DNA of 64,000 nucleotides from CAWIKY01 sp963836905. Its GTDB lineage: Bacteria > Pseudomonadota > Alphaproteobacteria > Caulobacterales > Hyphomonadaceae. Below are positions 43,112-52,461 of this stretch, one piece after another (the stretch's first letter is position 1; every line of letters starts with the position of its first letter). A program made the position numbers and the translations under genes. The stretch lies in assembly GCA_963836905.1 (NCBI GenBank), contig CAWIKY010000006.1:930001-994000 (forward strand), read 5' to 3'. The notes beneath the pieces are model-generated. The model ran no database searches. It was not told where the DNA came from and was given only the letters and a program-made list of their open reading frames with translations.

Positions 43112-44944
43112 ATGTGTGGAATCATCGGCGTTCTGGGGCAGGAAGAGGCTGTTCCACGGCTCATTCGCGCACTCAAACGACTCGAATATCGCGGATATGA
43201 CAGTGCCGGCGTTGCAACTCTTCATGACGGCCACCTCGAGCGCAGACGCGCACACGGCAAGATAACGAATCTAGAAGCCAAACTGGCAATGGAGCCTCTC
43301 GCCGGGTCGGTTGGCATTGGCCATACCCGCTGGGCAACCCACGGCGCACCGACAACGATGAATGCGCACCCTCATATCTCTGAAGGTGTGGTGGTGGTTC
43401 ACAACGGAATCATCGAGAATTTCGCTTCCCTGCGCGAGCGCCTTGAAGGCGAGGGTCATGTCTTCGAGACGGAGACCGACACCGAGACCATCGCGCATTT
43501 GATCTCATCCTTCCTGAAGGCGGGAAATACGCCCGAAGACTCCGTAAGGCTCTCGCTGGCCAGCCTCGAAGGTGCCTTCGCAATCGCGGTCCTGTTCGAA
43601 GGCCATCCCGATCTGATGATTGGCGGGCGCAAGGGCAGTCCACTGGTCGTCGGTCTCGGTGACGGCGAGAATTTTCTCGGCTCGGACGCCCTTGCCGTTG
43701 CCCCGTTTACTGACCGGGTCATCTATCTGGAAGAAGGCGACTGGTGCATTCTGACACGCGATAGCTGCAAGGTTTTCGACTATAACAGCCGGGAGGTCAC
43801 CCGCGAGGAAACAACGGTCAAGGCAGAAGATGGCGAAGCCGACAAAGGCACCTACGCCCACTACATGCTCAAGGAAATCCACGAGCAGCCAGTTTCCACT
43901 GCTCGGACGGTTCGGGGCTATACCGATCTCATTCGCCAGGAAATCGAACTTCCGCATGCCAGCGAAAGAAAGCTCGATTTTCCCGAAGTCAGCAGTGTTC
44001 ACATGGTATCGTGTGGCACAGCGCATTATTCCACGCGGGTTGCCGAATACTGGTTCGAGCAATTGGCCGGATTGCCGGTAAAGACCGATATCGCGTCAGA
44101 ATTTCGGTATCGCAAACCGGTCCTGCACCCGTCATCTCTGGCCATCTTCGTATCGCAGTCCGGCGAGACGGCTGATACGCTTGCGGCCTTGCGGTATTGC
44201 AAGGCAGGCGGCCTGACCACAGCAGCCGTTGTCAACGTTCCCACATCAACGATCGCGCGCGAGGCGGACGTTCTGCTCCCGACCTTTGCCGGCCCCGAAA
44301 TCGGGGTGGCGAGCACGAAGGCTTTCACCGCCCAACTGTGCTCGCTCGCAGCTGTGGCCATCGCGGCAGGTCGCGCCCGCAAGCGTTTGTCCCCCAATGA
44401 TGAGCATCGCCTGACCCAGGCCCTTATAGAGGTTCCCCGTTTGATCGGTGAAACGCTTGAGTTGCTTGAGGGCATGGATGAGATCGCCCAGCGCATCCAT
44501 ACCGCCCAGGATATCATCTACCTCGGTCGCGGTGTGCATTATCCGCTCGCGCTCGAAGGTGCGCTGAAGCTGAAGGAAATTTCGTATATCCACGCCGAAG
44601 GCTTCGCTTCGGGAGAACTGAAGCACGGCCCGATCGCACTGGTGAGTGAAGATACACCGATTGTTTTCGTGGCGCCGTTTGATGACTTGTTCGACAAGTC
44701 GTTGTCGAACCTGCAGGAGGTAGCGGCCCGCAAGGGTCCGGTTATCCTGATAACCAACGAGCGCGGCGCTCGCGAAGCCGGTAGCACGCCGGTGAGCAAG
44801 ATTATCGTCCCTGATTGCGATGCATTTGTTGCGCCGATCCTGTATTCAATCCCGCTGCAATTGCTGGCCTACAAGATTGCCGTCCTGCGCGGTACCGATG
44901 TTGATCAGCCGCGAAATCTCGCCAAGTCCGTGACGGTAGAATAA
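43112..44944 (+). CDS. glmS: Glutamine-fructose-6-phosphate aminotransferase (isomerizing)
   Basis: GlmS makes glucosamine-6-phosphate, the first step of UDP-GlcNAc synthesis. The 610-residue product starts MCGIIGVLGQEEAVPRLIRA with Cys2 as glutaminase nucleophile, then has the RGYDSAG and HTRWATHG motifs. Two SIS domains follow (VSCGTAHYSTRVAEYW, SQSGETADTLAALRY, and the C-terminal FASGELKHGPIALV). It ends in the typical PRNLAKSVTVE. No glmS ribozyme is seen upstream. An upstream extension is open but not GlmS-like. Confidence 0.97.
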   Translation: MCGIIGVLGQEEAVPRLIRALKRLEYRGYDSAGVATLHDGHLERRRAHGKITNLEAKLAMEPLAGSVGIGHTRWATHGAPTTMNAHPHISEGVVVVHNGIIENFASLRERLEGEGHVFETETDTETIAHLISSFLKAGNTPEDSVRLSLASLEGAFAIAVLFEGHPDLMIGGRKGSPLVVGLGDGENFLGSDALAVAPFTDRVIYLEEGDWCILTRDSCKVFDYNSREVTREETTVKAEDGEADKGTYAHYMLKEIHEQPVSTARTVRGYTDLIRQEIELPHASERKLDFPEVSSVHMVSCGTAHYSTRVAEYWFEQLAGLPVKTDIASEFRYRKPVLHPSSLAIFVSQSGETADTLAALRYCKAGGLTTAAVVNVPTSTIAREADVLLPTFAGPEIGVASTKAFTAQLCSLAAVAIAAGRARKRLSPNDEHRLTQALIEVPRLIGETLELLEGMDEIAQRIHTAQDIIYLGRGVHYPLALEGALKLKEISYIHAEGFASGELKHGPIALVSEDTPIVFVAPFDDLFDKSLSNLQEVAARKGPVILITNERGAREAGSTPVSKIIVPDCDAFVAPILYSIPLQLLAYKIAVLRGTDVDQPRNLAKSVTVE

Positions 44945-44961
44945 ACGGCCCTGGGCGTCTC

Positions 44962-45942
44962 ATGAATCCCTGGGCACGCATTGTCATCGTCGACTACAAA
45001 AGCGGACCGCACCTGCAGCGCTGTATTACGGCGCTCGAAGCGCAGACGGATCGTGATTTCGAGGTCGTCATTGTCGACAATGCCTGTCCGGAAGGTGCGG
45101 CCCGGGCGCTGAGGCTCACGGATGACCGGTTCGAAGTTGCTACATCGCCCGACAATACCGGCTTTGCTGGCGGTTGTAACTTTGGCGCACGTAAGGCACG
45201 GGCTGACTGGATCATTACGCTGAACCCGGATGCGAGTCCGGCCCCCGACTGGATCGCTGAGATGAAAGCTGCGTCCTTGCGTCATCCAAAGTTCGACATG
45301 CTTGGCGCGACCCTGTTCACAGACGAGACGCCTGCACGGGTGGACGGGTTCGGCGATGCCTATTCATGGTTCGGTATCGCGTGGCGAAGCGGTCACGGGC
45401 AAAGCCTGGATTTGCTTCCGAAGAACGACTGCGAGGTGTTTGCACCATGCGGTGCGGCCTCGGCCTATCGTCGGTCGCTGTTCGAAGCTCTTGGCGGCTT
45501 TGACGAGGCCTTCTTCTGCTATCTTGAAGACATTGATCTGGCATGGAGAGCACGGATACGAGGTTCGGCCTGTATGCAGGTGCGCCGGGCCCGTACGGTT
45601 CACGTGGGTTCGGTCAGCACGGCGGACGACCCCTCGTTCAGGGTTTACCATTCCACGCGAAATGGCTGGCGCATGATGGCGAGGAACGCGCCTGTTCTGG
45701 CGTTGCTGGCCATGCTCCCACTCTATCTGGCATCGCAGATGTTCATGGCGCTGAAGGCAAGAGATCCTGCGGCACGCAAAGCCCGGTTGAAGGGCATCGC
45801 ATTCTGCGCTTCACAACTAGGCGGTGGTTGGCAGGCACGCCGCCCTGTTAGAGCGGGTAGTCGGTGGACCCCGATGGGATGGGCAGTTTTGAACCCGCTC
45901 AAGGTGATGAGAAAAGCTATCGTGAACCGCAAACTGCTTTAA
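44962..45942 (+). CDS. Glycosyltransferase family 2, rhamnosyltransferase-like
   Basis: The 326-residue product is a GT-A enzyme with VIVDYKSGPHLQRCI, VIVDNACPEG, TGFAGGCNFGARKARADWI and LNPDASPAPDWI, the donor and metal region. The motif GGFDEAFFCYLEDIDLAWRA marks the catalytic-base segment. A C-terminal hydrophobic part (LALLAMLPLYLASQMFM) may anchor it to the membrane. It sits 17 bases behind glmS, so it uses the same transcript; a role in surface polysaccharide synthesis is likely. Confidence 0.92.
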   Translation: MNPWARIVIVDYKSGPHLQRCITALEAQTDRDFEVVIVDNACPEGAARALRLTDDRFEVATSPDNTGFAGGCNFGARKARADWIITLNPDASPAPDWIAEMKAASLRHPKFDMLGATLFTDETPARVDGFGDAYSWFGIAWRSGHGQSLDLLPKNDCEVFAPCGAASAYRRSLFEALGGFDEAFFCYLEDIDLAWRARIRGSACMQVRRARTVHVGSVSTADDPSFRVYHSTRNGWRMMARNAPVLALLAMLPLYLASQMFMALKARDPAARKARLKGIAFCASQLGGGWQARRPVRAGSRWTPMGWAVLNPLKVMRKAIVNRKLL

Positions 45943-46041
45943 CGCAGTTCAATCAGGCTGCGTTGGCATCACGGGCTTGCCAGACATTGCGCCCCGTGAT
46001 TGACGTTCGCCACGCACATTATCTGGACAGGACAGGCACTC

Positions 46042-47385
46042 GTGGCTTCAGGCTATTTTGGTACGGACGGCATACGCGGCGCGGTCAATGGACCGGTCAT
46101 CAGACCCGAAGTCATGCTTCGTCTGGGACAGGCGATCGGTTCCGAACTGCGAAGCACAACGTCCGCTCCGCGCGTCGTCATTGGACAGGATACGCGCGCC
46201 TCATGTGCCATGATCGAAGCTGCTCTGGTATCTGGTCTCGTGTCCTCTGGCGTGAATGTCATTTCGCTTGGTTGCGTTCCAACACCTGCGACAGCACTTC
46301 TGACCCGTTCATTGCGGGCAGATCTCGGTATCATGATAACCGCATCCCACAATCCGGTGTCCGACAATGGCGTAAAGCTGTTCGCGTCGGACGGGTTCAA
46401 GGTCGATGATGCCTTGCAGGCGAGACTTGAGGGCCATTTAGCGTCGTCCGCCGCGATACCGGCAGCAGATGCAAAAGCCTATGGTCGGCCGAGCGCCTTT
46501 CCTAGTGCCCGCGAGCGCTACATCGAAGCTGCCCGCGCTGCGTTCCCTCGCTCATTGACTCTGTCAGGTCTGAAAGTGGCGGTTGACGCTGCAAACGGTG
46601 CGGCATTTGAAACCGCGCCGACCCTGCTCTGGGAACTCGGCGCGCAGGTAAGCGTCATCGGCGGTTCACCGGACGGAACCAATATAAACGCCGAGTGCGG
46701 CGCGACGCATCCACAAGCCCTTGCTGAACATGTCCGCGCTTCCGGGGCGGATGTCGGACTGGCGTTCGACGGGGATGCTGACCGGCTGATCGTCGTGGAC
46801 GAGAACGGAAAAGTGGTAGATGGCGACCAGATCCTCGCCGCCATAGCGCTGGATATGCAGGAACGTGAAAGCCTGAAAGGCGGCGGCCTCGTGTCCACCA
46901 TCATGTCCAATCTCGGGCTGGAAAGGCTGATGCAGTCGAGGGGTCTGACGCTGGAACGGACCGCAGTCGGTGACCGGCATGTCGTTTCCGCCATGCGGAG
47001 CGGCGGCTTCAATGTCGGCGGCGAGCAGTCGGGCCACGTCGTGCTGACCGATCATGTCACGACGGGTGACGGGTTGGTGGCCGGGCTGCAGATCCTCGCT
47101 GTGATGCAACGACATTCGAGACCGGCCTCATTGGCGCTGAACCAGTTCGTTCCGGTCCCGCAGACGCTCGTAAACGTTCGCTACAAAACGGCCGACCCGT
47201 TGGCCGTGCCCGAGATCGCCGATGCGATCCGCGAGACTGAAACCGCCCTCGGTACCGACGGCAAACTCGTGATCCGCAAATCGGGAACCGAACCTCTGGT
47301 GCGCGTGATGGTCGAGGCGACCGACCCGGCCGTTGCGAGCGGAAAAGCGAACGATCTGGCGTCGTTGATCGAAGCCGTGGGATGA
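46042..47385 (+). CDS. glmM: Phosphoglucosamine mutase
   Basis: GlmM converts glucosamine-6-phosphate to the 1-phosphate, the step after GlmS. The 447-residue product (start GTG 46042, MASGYFGTDGIRG) has the phosphorylated Ser102 in MITASHNPVSDNG, the metal loop GLAFDGDADRLIVVD, the sugar loop GGEQSGH and the phosphate loop IRKSGTEPLVRVM. An in-frame ATG at 46000 exists, but the family N terminus supports the GTG. Confidence 0.96.
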   Translation: MASGYFGTDGIRGAVNGPVIRPEVMLRLGQAIGSELRSTTSAPRVVIGQDTRASCAMIEAALVSGLVSSGVNVISLGCVPTPATALLTRSLRADLGIMITASHNPVSDNGVKLFASDGFKVDDALQARLEGHLASSAAIPAADAKAYGRPSAFPSARERYIEAARAAFPRSLTLSGLKVAVDAANGAAFETAPTLLWELGAQVSVIGGSPDGTNINAECGATHPQALAEHVRASGADVGLAFDGDADRLIVVDENGKVVDGDQILAAIALDMQERESLKGGGLVSTIMSNLGLERLMQSRGLTLERTAVGDRHVVSAMRSGGFNVGGEQSGHVVLTDHVTTGDGLVAGLQILAVMQRHSRPASLALNQFVPVPQTLVNVRYKTADPLAVPEIADAIRETETALGTDGKLVIRKSGTEPLVRVMVEATDPAVASGKANDLASLIEAVG

Positions 47386-47464
47386 ACCCGAGACGGTATC
47401 GCTCGCACACAGGCAGCGAATCCCTGTCTTGTCATCTCTTATACCGGTCAGAACAGGATAGTCC

Positions 47465-48481
47465 GTGCGCGCTCTCATTACAGGAATCACTGGCCAGGAC
47501 GGTGCGTATCTGGCCCAGCTTCTTCTGGGGAAAGGTTATGAAGTTCTGGGCGGGCTGCGCCGTACCTCCAGCATCAATGACTGGCGGCTGAGGCAGCTCG
47601 GAATTGCTGACGATATTCAGCTCGTCAATCTGGAAATGACCGAGCCAAGCAACATCCGGGATGTGATCAAGAGCCATAACCCGGATGAGGTCTACAATCT
47701 TGCGGCCCAGAGCTTTGTCGGGGTCTCTTTCGAACAACCCATCTACACCACAATGGTCGATGGGCTGGCGGTTACCTATCTGCTTGAAGCGATCCGGGAA
47801 GTGAACCGCGATATACGATTCTATCAGGCGTCTACGTCAGAGATGTTCGGGAAGGTTGTCGAAAGCCCGCAATCAGAGCGCACGCCGTTTTATCCGCGTA
47901 GCCCTTACGGAGTGGCAAAGGTTTATGCGCACTGGATGACAGTCAATGCCCGTGAGGCGCACGGGCTTCATGCGTCATCCGGCATCCTCTTCAACCATGA
48001 ATCACCCTTGCGGGGCCGGGAGTTCGTGACCCGCAAGATCACCCATGGGCTTTCGCAGTTCAAATTGAATGGAGGGCCGGCCATCGAGCTTGGCAATCTG
48101 GATGCTGAGCGTGATTGGGGGTTTGCGGGGGATTATGTCAATGCGATGTGGCGAATGACCCAGGCGAAGGAGGGCGGCAGCTATGTTGTTGCGACCGGTC
48201 AGACCCATACCGTTCGTGACTTCGTGAATGCCGCAGCCAACGTGCTTGATCTGCCTCTGGAATGGGACGGAACGGGCGAGAATGAGCGGGCACGCCACGC
48301 CCGTAGCGGGGATGAAGTCGTTCGCGTCAATCGGGAGTTTTTCCGTCCTGCCGAGGTCAATACCTTGCTGGGCGATGCGACCCGGGCCAAACGTGACCTT
48401 GGATGGGTGCCGCAAGTATCCTTCTCAGACCTGGTCGGGATGATGGTGCAAAACGATCTGGCTCGTCTTGCACCTCTCTAG
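47465..48481 (+). CDS. gmd: GDP-mannose 4,6-dehydratase
   Basis: Gmd makes GDP-4-keto-6-deoxymannose, the precursor of GDP-fucose, GDP-rhamnose or GDP-perosamine. The 338-residue product (GTG start) has the NADP-binding GITGQDGAYLAQLL, RRTSS, STSEMFG (Thr/Glu) and the catalytic Tyr148/Lys152 in SPYGVAKVY. FNHESPLRGREFVTRKI is another family mark. No fucose synthase or perosamine synthetase is beside it, so later steps must be elsewhere. Confidence 0.95.
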   Translation: MRALITGITGQDGAYLAQLLLGKGYEVLGGLRRTSSINDWRLRQLGIADDIQLVNLEMTEPSNIRDVIKSHNPDEVYNLAAQSFVGVSFEQPIYTTMVDGLAVTYLLEAIREVNRDIRFYQASTSEMFGKVVESPQSERTPFYPRSPYGVAKVYAHWMTVNAREAHGLHASSGILFNHESPLRGREFVTRKITHGLSQFKLNGGPAIELGNLDAERDWGFAGDYVNAMWRMTQAKEGGSYVVATGQTHTVRDFVNAAANVLDLPLEWDGTGENERARHARSGDEVVRVNREFFRPAEVNTLLGDATRAKRDLGWVPQVSFSDLVGMMVQNDLARLAPL

Positions 48482-48484
48482 ACC

Positions 48485-50536
48485 CTAATCCACGATACGG
48501 ATGGCGCGTGCCGCGAGAAGTTCGAACACTTCCTGCAACTCGTTGGAGTTGACGTCGAAGGCTCGATCCGACTGGCCGGCACACTCGCTGAGCAGTTTCT
48601 TCGCGGATGAGTCCTCCACCTCCACTGCAATCGTATAGAGTTCGACGCCGTAATCCTCACGGATGGCTTTGCAGGCATCGAGCATGAGGTTGTCGAGAGC
48701 ATTCCGGTCGAGCGACTTAATGTCCGGTGCGCGCCAGCAAGGTCCGGCGGAACCACGCGAATTGCCCTCATTACATCCGTAGTATCCTTCGAAATGCCAC
48801 GGAGCCATGTTGGTGCCGTCGGTGAGCAGGATCATCATTTTGCGAGTGGTCTTGGAATTGTAATCGCCGGGCTTGAAATCGTTCTTGTAGCCCCAGAAGC
48901 TCTCCCAATCAGACCTTGGAGACATCATGCGCAGGGCCCACATCAGGCCGACATCGGCATGGGTGCCACCGGAAACCGGAAACATTTCGTCGAGCTTGCC
49001 GAGTATCTGACCGCGGTCGCCGGACAGTCCGAGCATGGCAGCAGGACAATTCAGGTTCGGGCCGAGTGCCGGGCGGGGCTGGTCGAGCGGAACGGCGTTG
49101 GTCTGCCAAGGGCATAGCTGTCCACCCTTCTTGAAGAAGCTGAATTCGTTCGCGTCGGCGACGCATTCCTTCATCTTGCCGCTCTTCTTCTTCTTGCCCG
49201 AATTCGTGCAGTCTTTCAGGTTGTCGATATAAACGTTCCGGGCTCCATCGACGCCGTCCTGATTGGAGTTCTGCGCGCAATCAAGGACATGGCCTTTAAA
49301 GGTGTCGTCATCGTCGTCGTCATCATCATCGTCATCATCAATTCGGATGGCTTCCGGATAGTGCAGATCGATCCATTCGGTATTGCGGCTCTCGAACCCG
49401 GCGAAGCTCGTAGGCGGAACGCCAGGGACCATGTCAGGGTCAACCGAACTTTCAAGCCCCTTTGGCTTCGGCTTTGGCTTCGGCTTCGGCTTTGGTTTGG
49501 GCTTCGGCTTTGGCGAGGGGTTACCTTTGGGCTTTGGCTTCGGCGACGGATTTCCCTTAGGCTTCGGAGCCGGGGGCGTTGTATCCACCCACTTTGTCTT
49601 GGTTTCAGGCGGAATATAGCCAATTGGCCACCGCATGCCGTTCGGCACGTCGTCCGTCAGCTTGCCCTGCACGGACCCGCCCGAAGAAACCTTGCGTTCG
49701 CCGTCAGCCGAGCGGACACAGCCGCGCCAGTCTACAGGGTCGAACAGCTTCTTCATCTGGCCGTTGTTCATGGATTTTCCATCCGCGTCCGTAACGTACT
49801 TCGTCCGGTTCTCAAACGGTTTGGCAGGTGCATCCTTCAGACCGCTTGCGGGCAGAACGACGCCTGATCCGGCCGGGTCAGGGTCCCATGACCCTGGACG
49901 TTCAGAGTTTATGTTGACGGTGGCGGCCCAGGGCACCACGCCGATCCGGGTCATGTTTTCTGCCGGAGCACTGTCAAACATCAGGTCGGTAAAGCTTTTG
50001 GCGGCCTCGCGCATTTTCACCATGCGATCATTCGTGAACATGGAGGTGGTCGTGTCGAGCGCGAGCACGACCTCGTAGGTGCGCATATCGCCAGCGGTCG
50101 CGGTAGAACTGACGCTGGCCTTCAGGGTGTCGTTTCCGAACATGGACGTGAAGCTTGCCGGAACTGTTGCATGGGCTTTGCCCATGATTTCGTAGCTGGT
50201 CTCATCAAGGCTCAGGACAACCTTAGACAGCTTCATACCGTCCGGCATGTTCTGCAAACCGGCCGTGTAATAGGCCTGCGCTGTCTTGTTTGCCGCTGCC
50301 ATACGCTCTGAGGTCGGTTTGCCGGAATTGTCGAGGAAGGTACGGGTGGCAGCCAACACGGCGGAGTCTAGCGCATTCTGGGCATAGGTCTTGGCATTGT
50401 CGCTACGACGGAAATCGACGGCAAAGCCGATGACACCGAAAATCGGGATGGTGCACAGCGCGAACACCATTGCGGTGTTGCCGGCCCTGTTGCCGAAGAG
50501 CTGTGTTGCGAAGCGAAGTAATCCCGTAATTATCAT
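48485..50536 (-). CDS. TadG/TadE-like protein with VWA domain and Lys-Pro and poly-Asp tracts
   Basis: The 683-residue product begins like a Tad pilus TadG protein: a membrane segment (GNTAMVFALCTIPIFGVIGF) and DFRRSDNAKTYAQNALDSAV. A von Willebrand A domain has the MIDAS residues Asp161, Thr163 and Ser165 (LALDTTTSM) and a later LLTDGTN. The domain is interrupted by a low-complexity insert: a Lys-Pro repeat at residues about 321-360 and twelve consecutive Asp at 400-411. The export route is probably the inner membrane with the VWA part in the periplasm. No other tad gene is in the window. Confidence 0.88.
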   Translation of the reverse strand: MIITGLLRFATQLFGNRAGNTAMVFALCTIPIFGVIGFAVDFRRSDNAKTYAQNALDSAVLAATRTFLDNSGKPTSERMAAANKTAQAYYTAGLQNMPDGMKLSKVVLSLDETSYEIMGKAHATVPASFTSMFGNDTLKASVSSTATAGDMRTYEVVLALDTTTSMFTNDRMVKMREAAKSFTDLMFDSAPAENMTRIGVVPWAATVNINSERPGSWDPDPAGSGVVLPASGLKDAPAKPFENRTKYVTDADGKSMNNGQMKKLFDPVDWRGCVRSADGERKVSSGGSVQGKLTDDVPNGMRWPIGYIPPETKTKWVDTTPPAPKPKGNPSPKPKPKGNPSPKPKPKPKPKPKPKPKPKGLESSVDPDMVPGVPPTSFAGFESRNTEWIDLHYPEAIRIDDDDDDDDDDDDTFKGHVLDCAQNSNQDGVDGARNVYIDNLKDCTNSGKKKKSGKMKECVADANEFSFFKKGGQLCPWQTNAVPLDQPRPALGPNLNCPAAMLGLSGDRGQILGKLDEMFPVSGGTHADVGLMWALRMMSPRSDWESFWGYKNDFKPGDYNSKTTRKMMILLTDGTNMAPWHFEGYYGCNEGNSRGSAGPCWRAPDIKSLDRNALDNLMLDACKAIREDYGVELYTIAVEVEDSSAKKLLSECAGQSDRAFDVNSNELQEVFELLAARAIRIVD
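49297..49560 (-). repeat. Low-complexity coding repeats (poly-Asp and Lys-Pro codons)
   Basis: GAT/GAC triplets encode twelve Asp at about 49303-49340. Repeats of GGCTTTGGCTTC type (plus strand view) encode Lys-Pro dipeptides at about 49455-49560. Both tracts are in frame and prone to length change by slippage. They give a strongly basic and a strongly acidic patch within the same domain. Confidence 0.85.
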
Positions 50537-50655
50537 TGCTGCCGTCCCCTTGCATGCGCAATCCGGCCGGTGGCGGCCACGTACACGAGAGAGCGGCTTA
50601 GCGAAAAAGCTTCAAAACCGGTTTACGCAAATACATCCAATTTCGTCAAAGCGGG

Positions 50656-51504
50656 TCAGCCCTTCTTATCTTCGCTTCTCAGCGCCTCGATCTTGCCATC
50701 GAGCGTTTTCAGCACAGCCAGTATCTCGGCCCGCTCGCGCTCGGCCTTTTCCTGACGATCTTCGATGTCCTGAAACTCACCTTCCTGAAGCGCTTCCTGA
50801 TCGCGTTGCAGCGCCTCGACGATCAATGCGATGAAAAGATTGAGAACGGCAAAGCTGGCGATGAAGATGAAGATGAGGAAGAACACCCAGGCAAAAGGGT
50901 GTCCGTCATCCATGACCTTCTGGACGACATCATTGCGCCAGCCATCCATTGTCATGACCTGAAACAGGGTGAACGCGCTGTCGTGCAAGGTGCCGAACAT
51001 GGCGGACACTGCCGGATCGGATGTGTCGCCAAACATCTTCGTGGCCATGACCGAGCCGACATAAACAAGGATAGCCAGTACCGCCATGATGGCGCCCATT
51101 CCCGGCAGCGCGCTCAGCAGGGCTTCGGTGATGCGCCGGAGCATCGGTACGATGTGCAGCAGGCGAAGGATGCGAAGGACACGTAACGCCCGCAATACCT
51201 GGAAGGCCTGCGAGCCAGGCAATACAGACACGCCCACCACAACCAGATCGAAGATGTTCCAGCCGGAGCGAAAGAAGGCAAGCCGCCAGACAGCCAATTT
51301 CAGCATCAGTTCGATCACGAAGATCGAAACAACAAACACGTCGAAGACATGCAGCGCCGCAATCAGCGATGGCGGCAAACCGGAGAAGGTTTCCAGACCG
51401 AGCGTGACCGCATTCAGCACGATCAACGCCGTTATCGTGTTGCGAAAAAGCGCGCCGTCGATGAACGCCTTGAGCCGCTGCTGCCAGACCGGTTCCCTTG
51501 TCAT
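50656..51504 (-). CDS. Voltage-gated cation channel of the BacNav type
   Basis: The 282-residue product has six membrane segments. S4 carries four arginines at three-residue spacing (Arg105, 108, 111, 114 in VLRALRVLRILRLL). The pore loop reads FTLFQVMTMDGWRNDV, where BacNav channels usually have TLESW. After S6 (LFIALIVEAL) comes a charged coiled coil (about residues 230-278) that would hold a tetramer together. The Asp and Gly in the filter (TMDGW, residues 185-189) differ from the sodium-selective consensus, so ion selectivity is open. Confidence 0.92.
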   Translation of the reverse strand: MTREPVWQQRLKAFIDGALFRNTITALIVLNAVTLGLETFSGLPPSLIAALHVFDVFVVSIFVIELMLKLAVWRLAFFRSGWNIFDLVVVGVSVLPGSQAFQVLRALRVLRILRLLHIVPMLRRITEALLSALPGMGAIMAVLAILVYVGSVMATKMFGDTSDPAVSAMFGTLHDSAFTLFQVMTMDGWRNDVVQKVMDDGHPFAWVFFLIFIFIASFAVLNLFIALIVEALQRDQEALQEGEFQDIEDRQEKAERERAEILAVLKTLDGKIEALRSEDKKG

Positions 51505-51617
51505 ATCGCCCCCCGGAGAAATTGTCCTGACCTCATCCAGCTTTTGCGCCGGGACGGAACCTGTGCAAGTCCAAAGGGTTTAGAACGAACAATGAACAAA
51601 CTATCCGGAGACCTGAC

Positions 51618-51854
51618 ATGAGCACTTCCGAAACCCCATCGACCGACATTCCGAAAGACGAACTGGCGTCCAACGCGGACAAGGACCCGTCCAACTGGGT
51701 CACCGGCGATGAACCGATGACTGGCGCGCAGGCCTCCTATCTGAAAACACTTTGCGAGGAGACCGGCGAACAGTTCGACGCTGACCTCAACAAGGCTGCA
51801 GCATCCGAAACGATCGACCGGCTTCGCAAGAAGAGCGACCGCGTAGAAACCTGA
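51618..51854 (+). CDS. DUF3072 family protein
   Basis: The 78-residue product contains the complete DUF3072 signature: DKDPSNWVTGDEPMTGAQAS, YLKTLCEETGEQFDADLNKA and ASETIDRLRKK. The family consists of small soluble proteins of unknown role. The start is supported by GGAGA at 51606-51610. It is monocistronic, converging with the DUF3035 gene two bases later. Confidence 0.9.
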   Translation: MSTSETPSTDIPKDELASNADKDPSNWVTGDEPMTGAQASYLKTLCEETGEQFDADLNKAAASETIDRLRKKSDRVET

Positions 51855-51856
51855 CC

Positions 51857-52414
51857 TCAGGTACCAGGCAGGCGCAAGCGTCCGCGGGACTGGCGCTCGA
51901 TAATGATTGGCTGGCCACCGGTCGCCGATGTCACGACACGCTCACGGGAAAGGCGTTCTTCCTCGGTTTCAGCATCAAGCGGGGTTCCCTCGCCGGTCGC
52001 TTCGGAATCAGATCCCGGCACGAAGAACAGGACGCGGTCGACGAAAGACCGGTTCTTGCGGATTACGCCGCCTTCTTCAAAATCGATGCGCGTACGGATC
52101 GCAGGATCGGTCGTGCGCGCGCCAGCTGCCGTGATAAGGGCGCGTTCGCCCGCAGAGGCGTTGCCCCCAAGGTCTTCACCAAAGAGGATCGTCTGACCGC
52201 GGCGCGCCGCATCCAGTTCACGTGGCAGCGCGGCGCCACTGTCCGGTGGACGCAGGCCAAACTCGGGCGGGACAACAAGCGGTGCCTTGGTGACGACATT
52301 GAACTCGTCAGGTGTTGTCTTGGTCAAACCGGCAGCTTGTCCGATCGTTGAACAGCCTGCCATCACGAGAGTAGCGGCGGCGAGTGCGCCGAGCGCCAGA
52401 ACCGGAGATTTCAT
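51857..52414 (-). CDS. DUF3035 lipoprotein
   Basis: The 185-residue product has a lipoprotein signal peptide with lipobox VMAGC (Cys21) and a mature domain typical of DUF3035 (TPDEFNVVTKAPLVVPPEFG, LRPPDSG). This protein occurs next to lspA and ileS across alphaproteobacteria, and its role in the envelope is unknown. It lies 47 bases behind lspA on the same strand and is itself a substrate of LspA. Confidence 0.9.
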   Translation of the reverse strand: MKSPVLALGALAAATLVMAGCSTIGQAAGLTKTTPDEFNVVTKAPLVVPPEFGLRPPDSGAALPRELDAARRGQTILFGEDLGGNASAGERALITAAGARTTDPAIRTRIDFEEGGVIRKNRSFVDRVLFFVPGSDSEATGEGTPLDAETEEERLSRERVVTSATGGQPIIIERQSRGRLRLPGT

Positions 52415-52461
52415 TTGATCCTGCCTTTATCGTATCAACGAGATGCTTCTAGCCCAGTTAT

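Noticed and set aside
49297..49560. Repeats in the TadG-like gene as a possible CRISPR or intergenic satellite
   Set aside because: The repeat is codon-based, in frame, and without spacers. It encodes Lys-Pro and Asp tracts.
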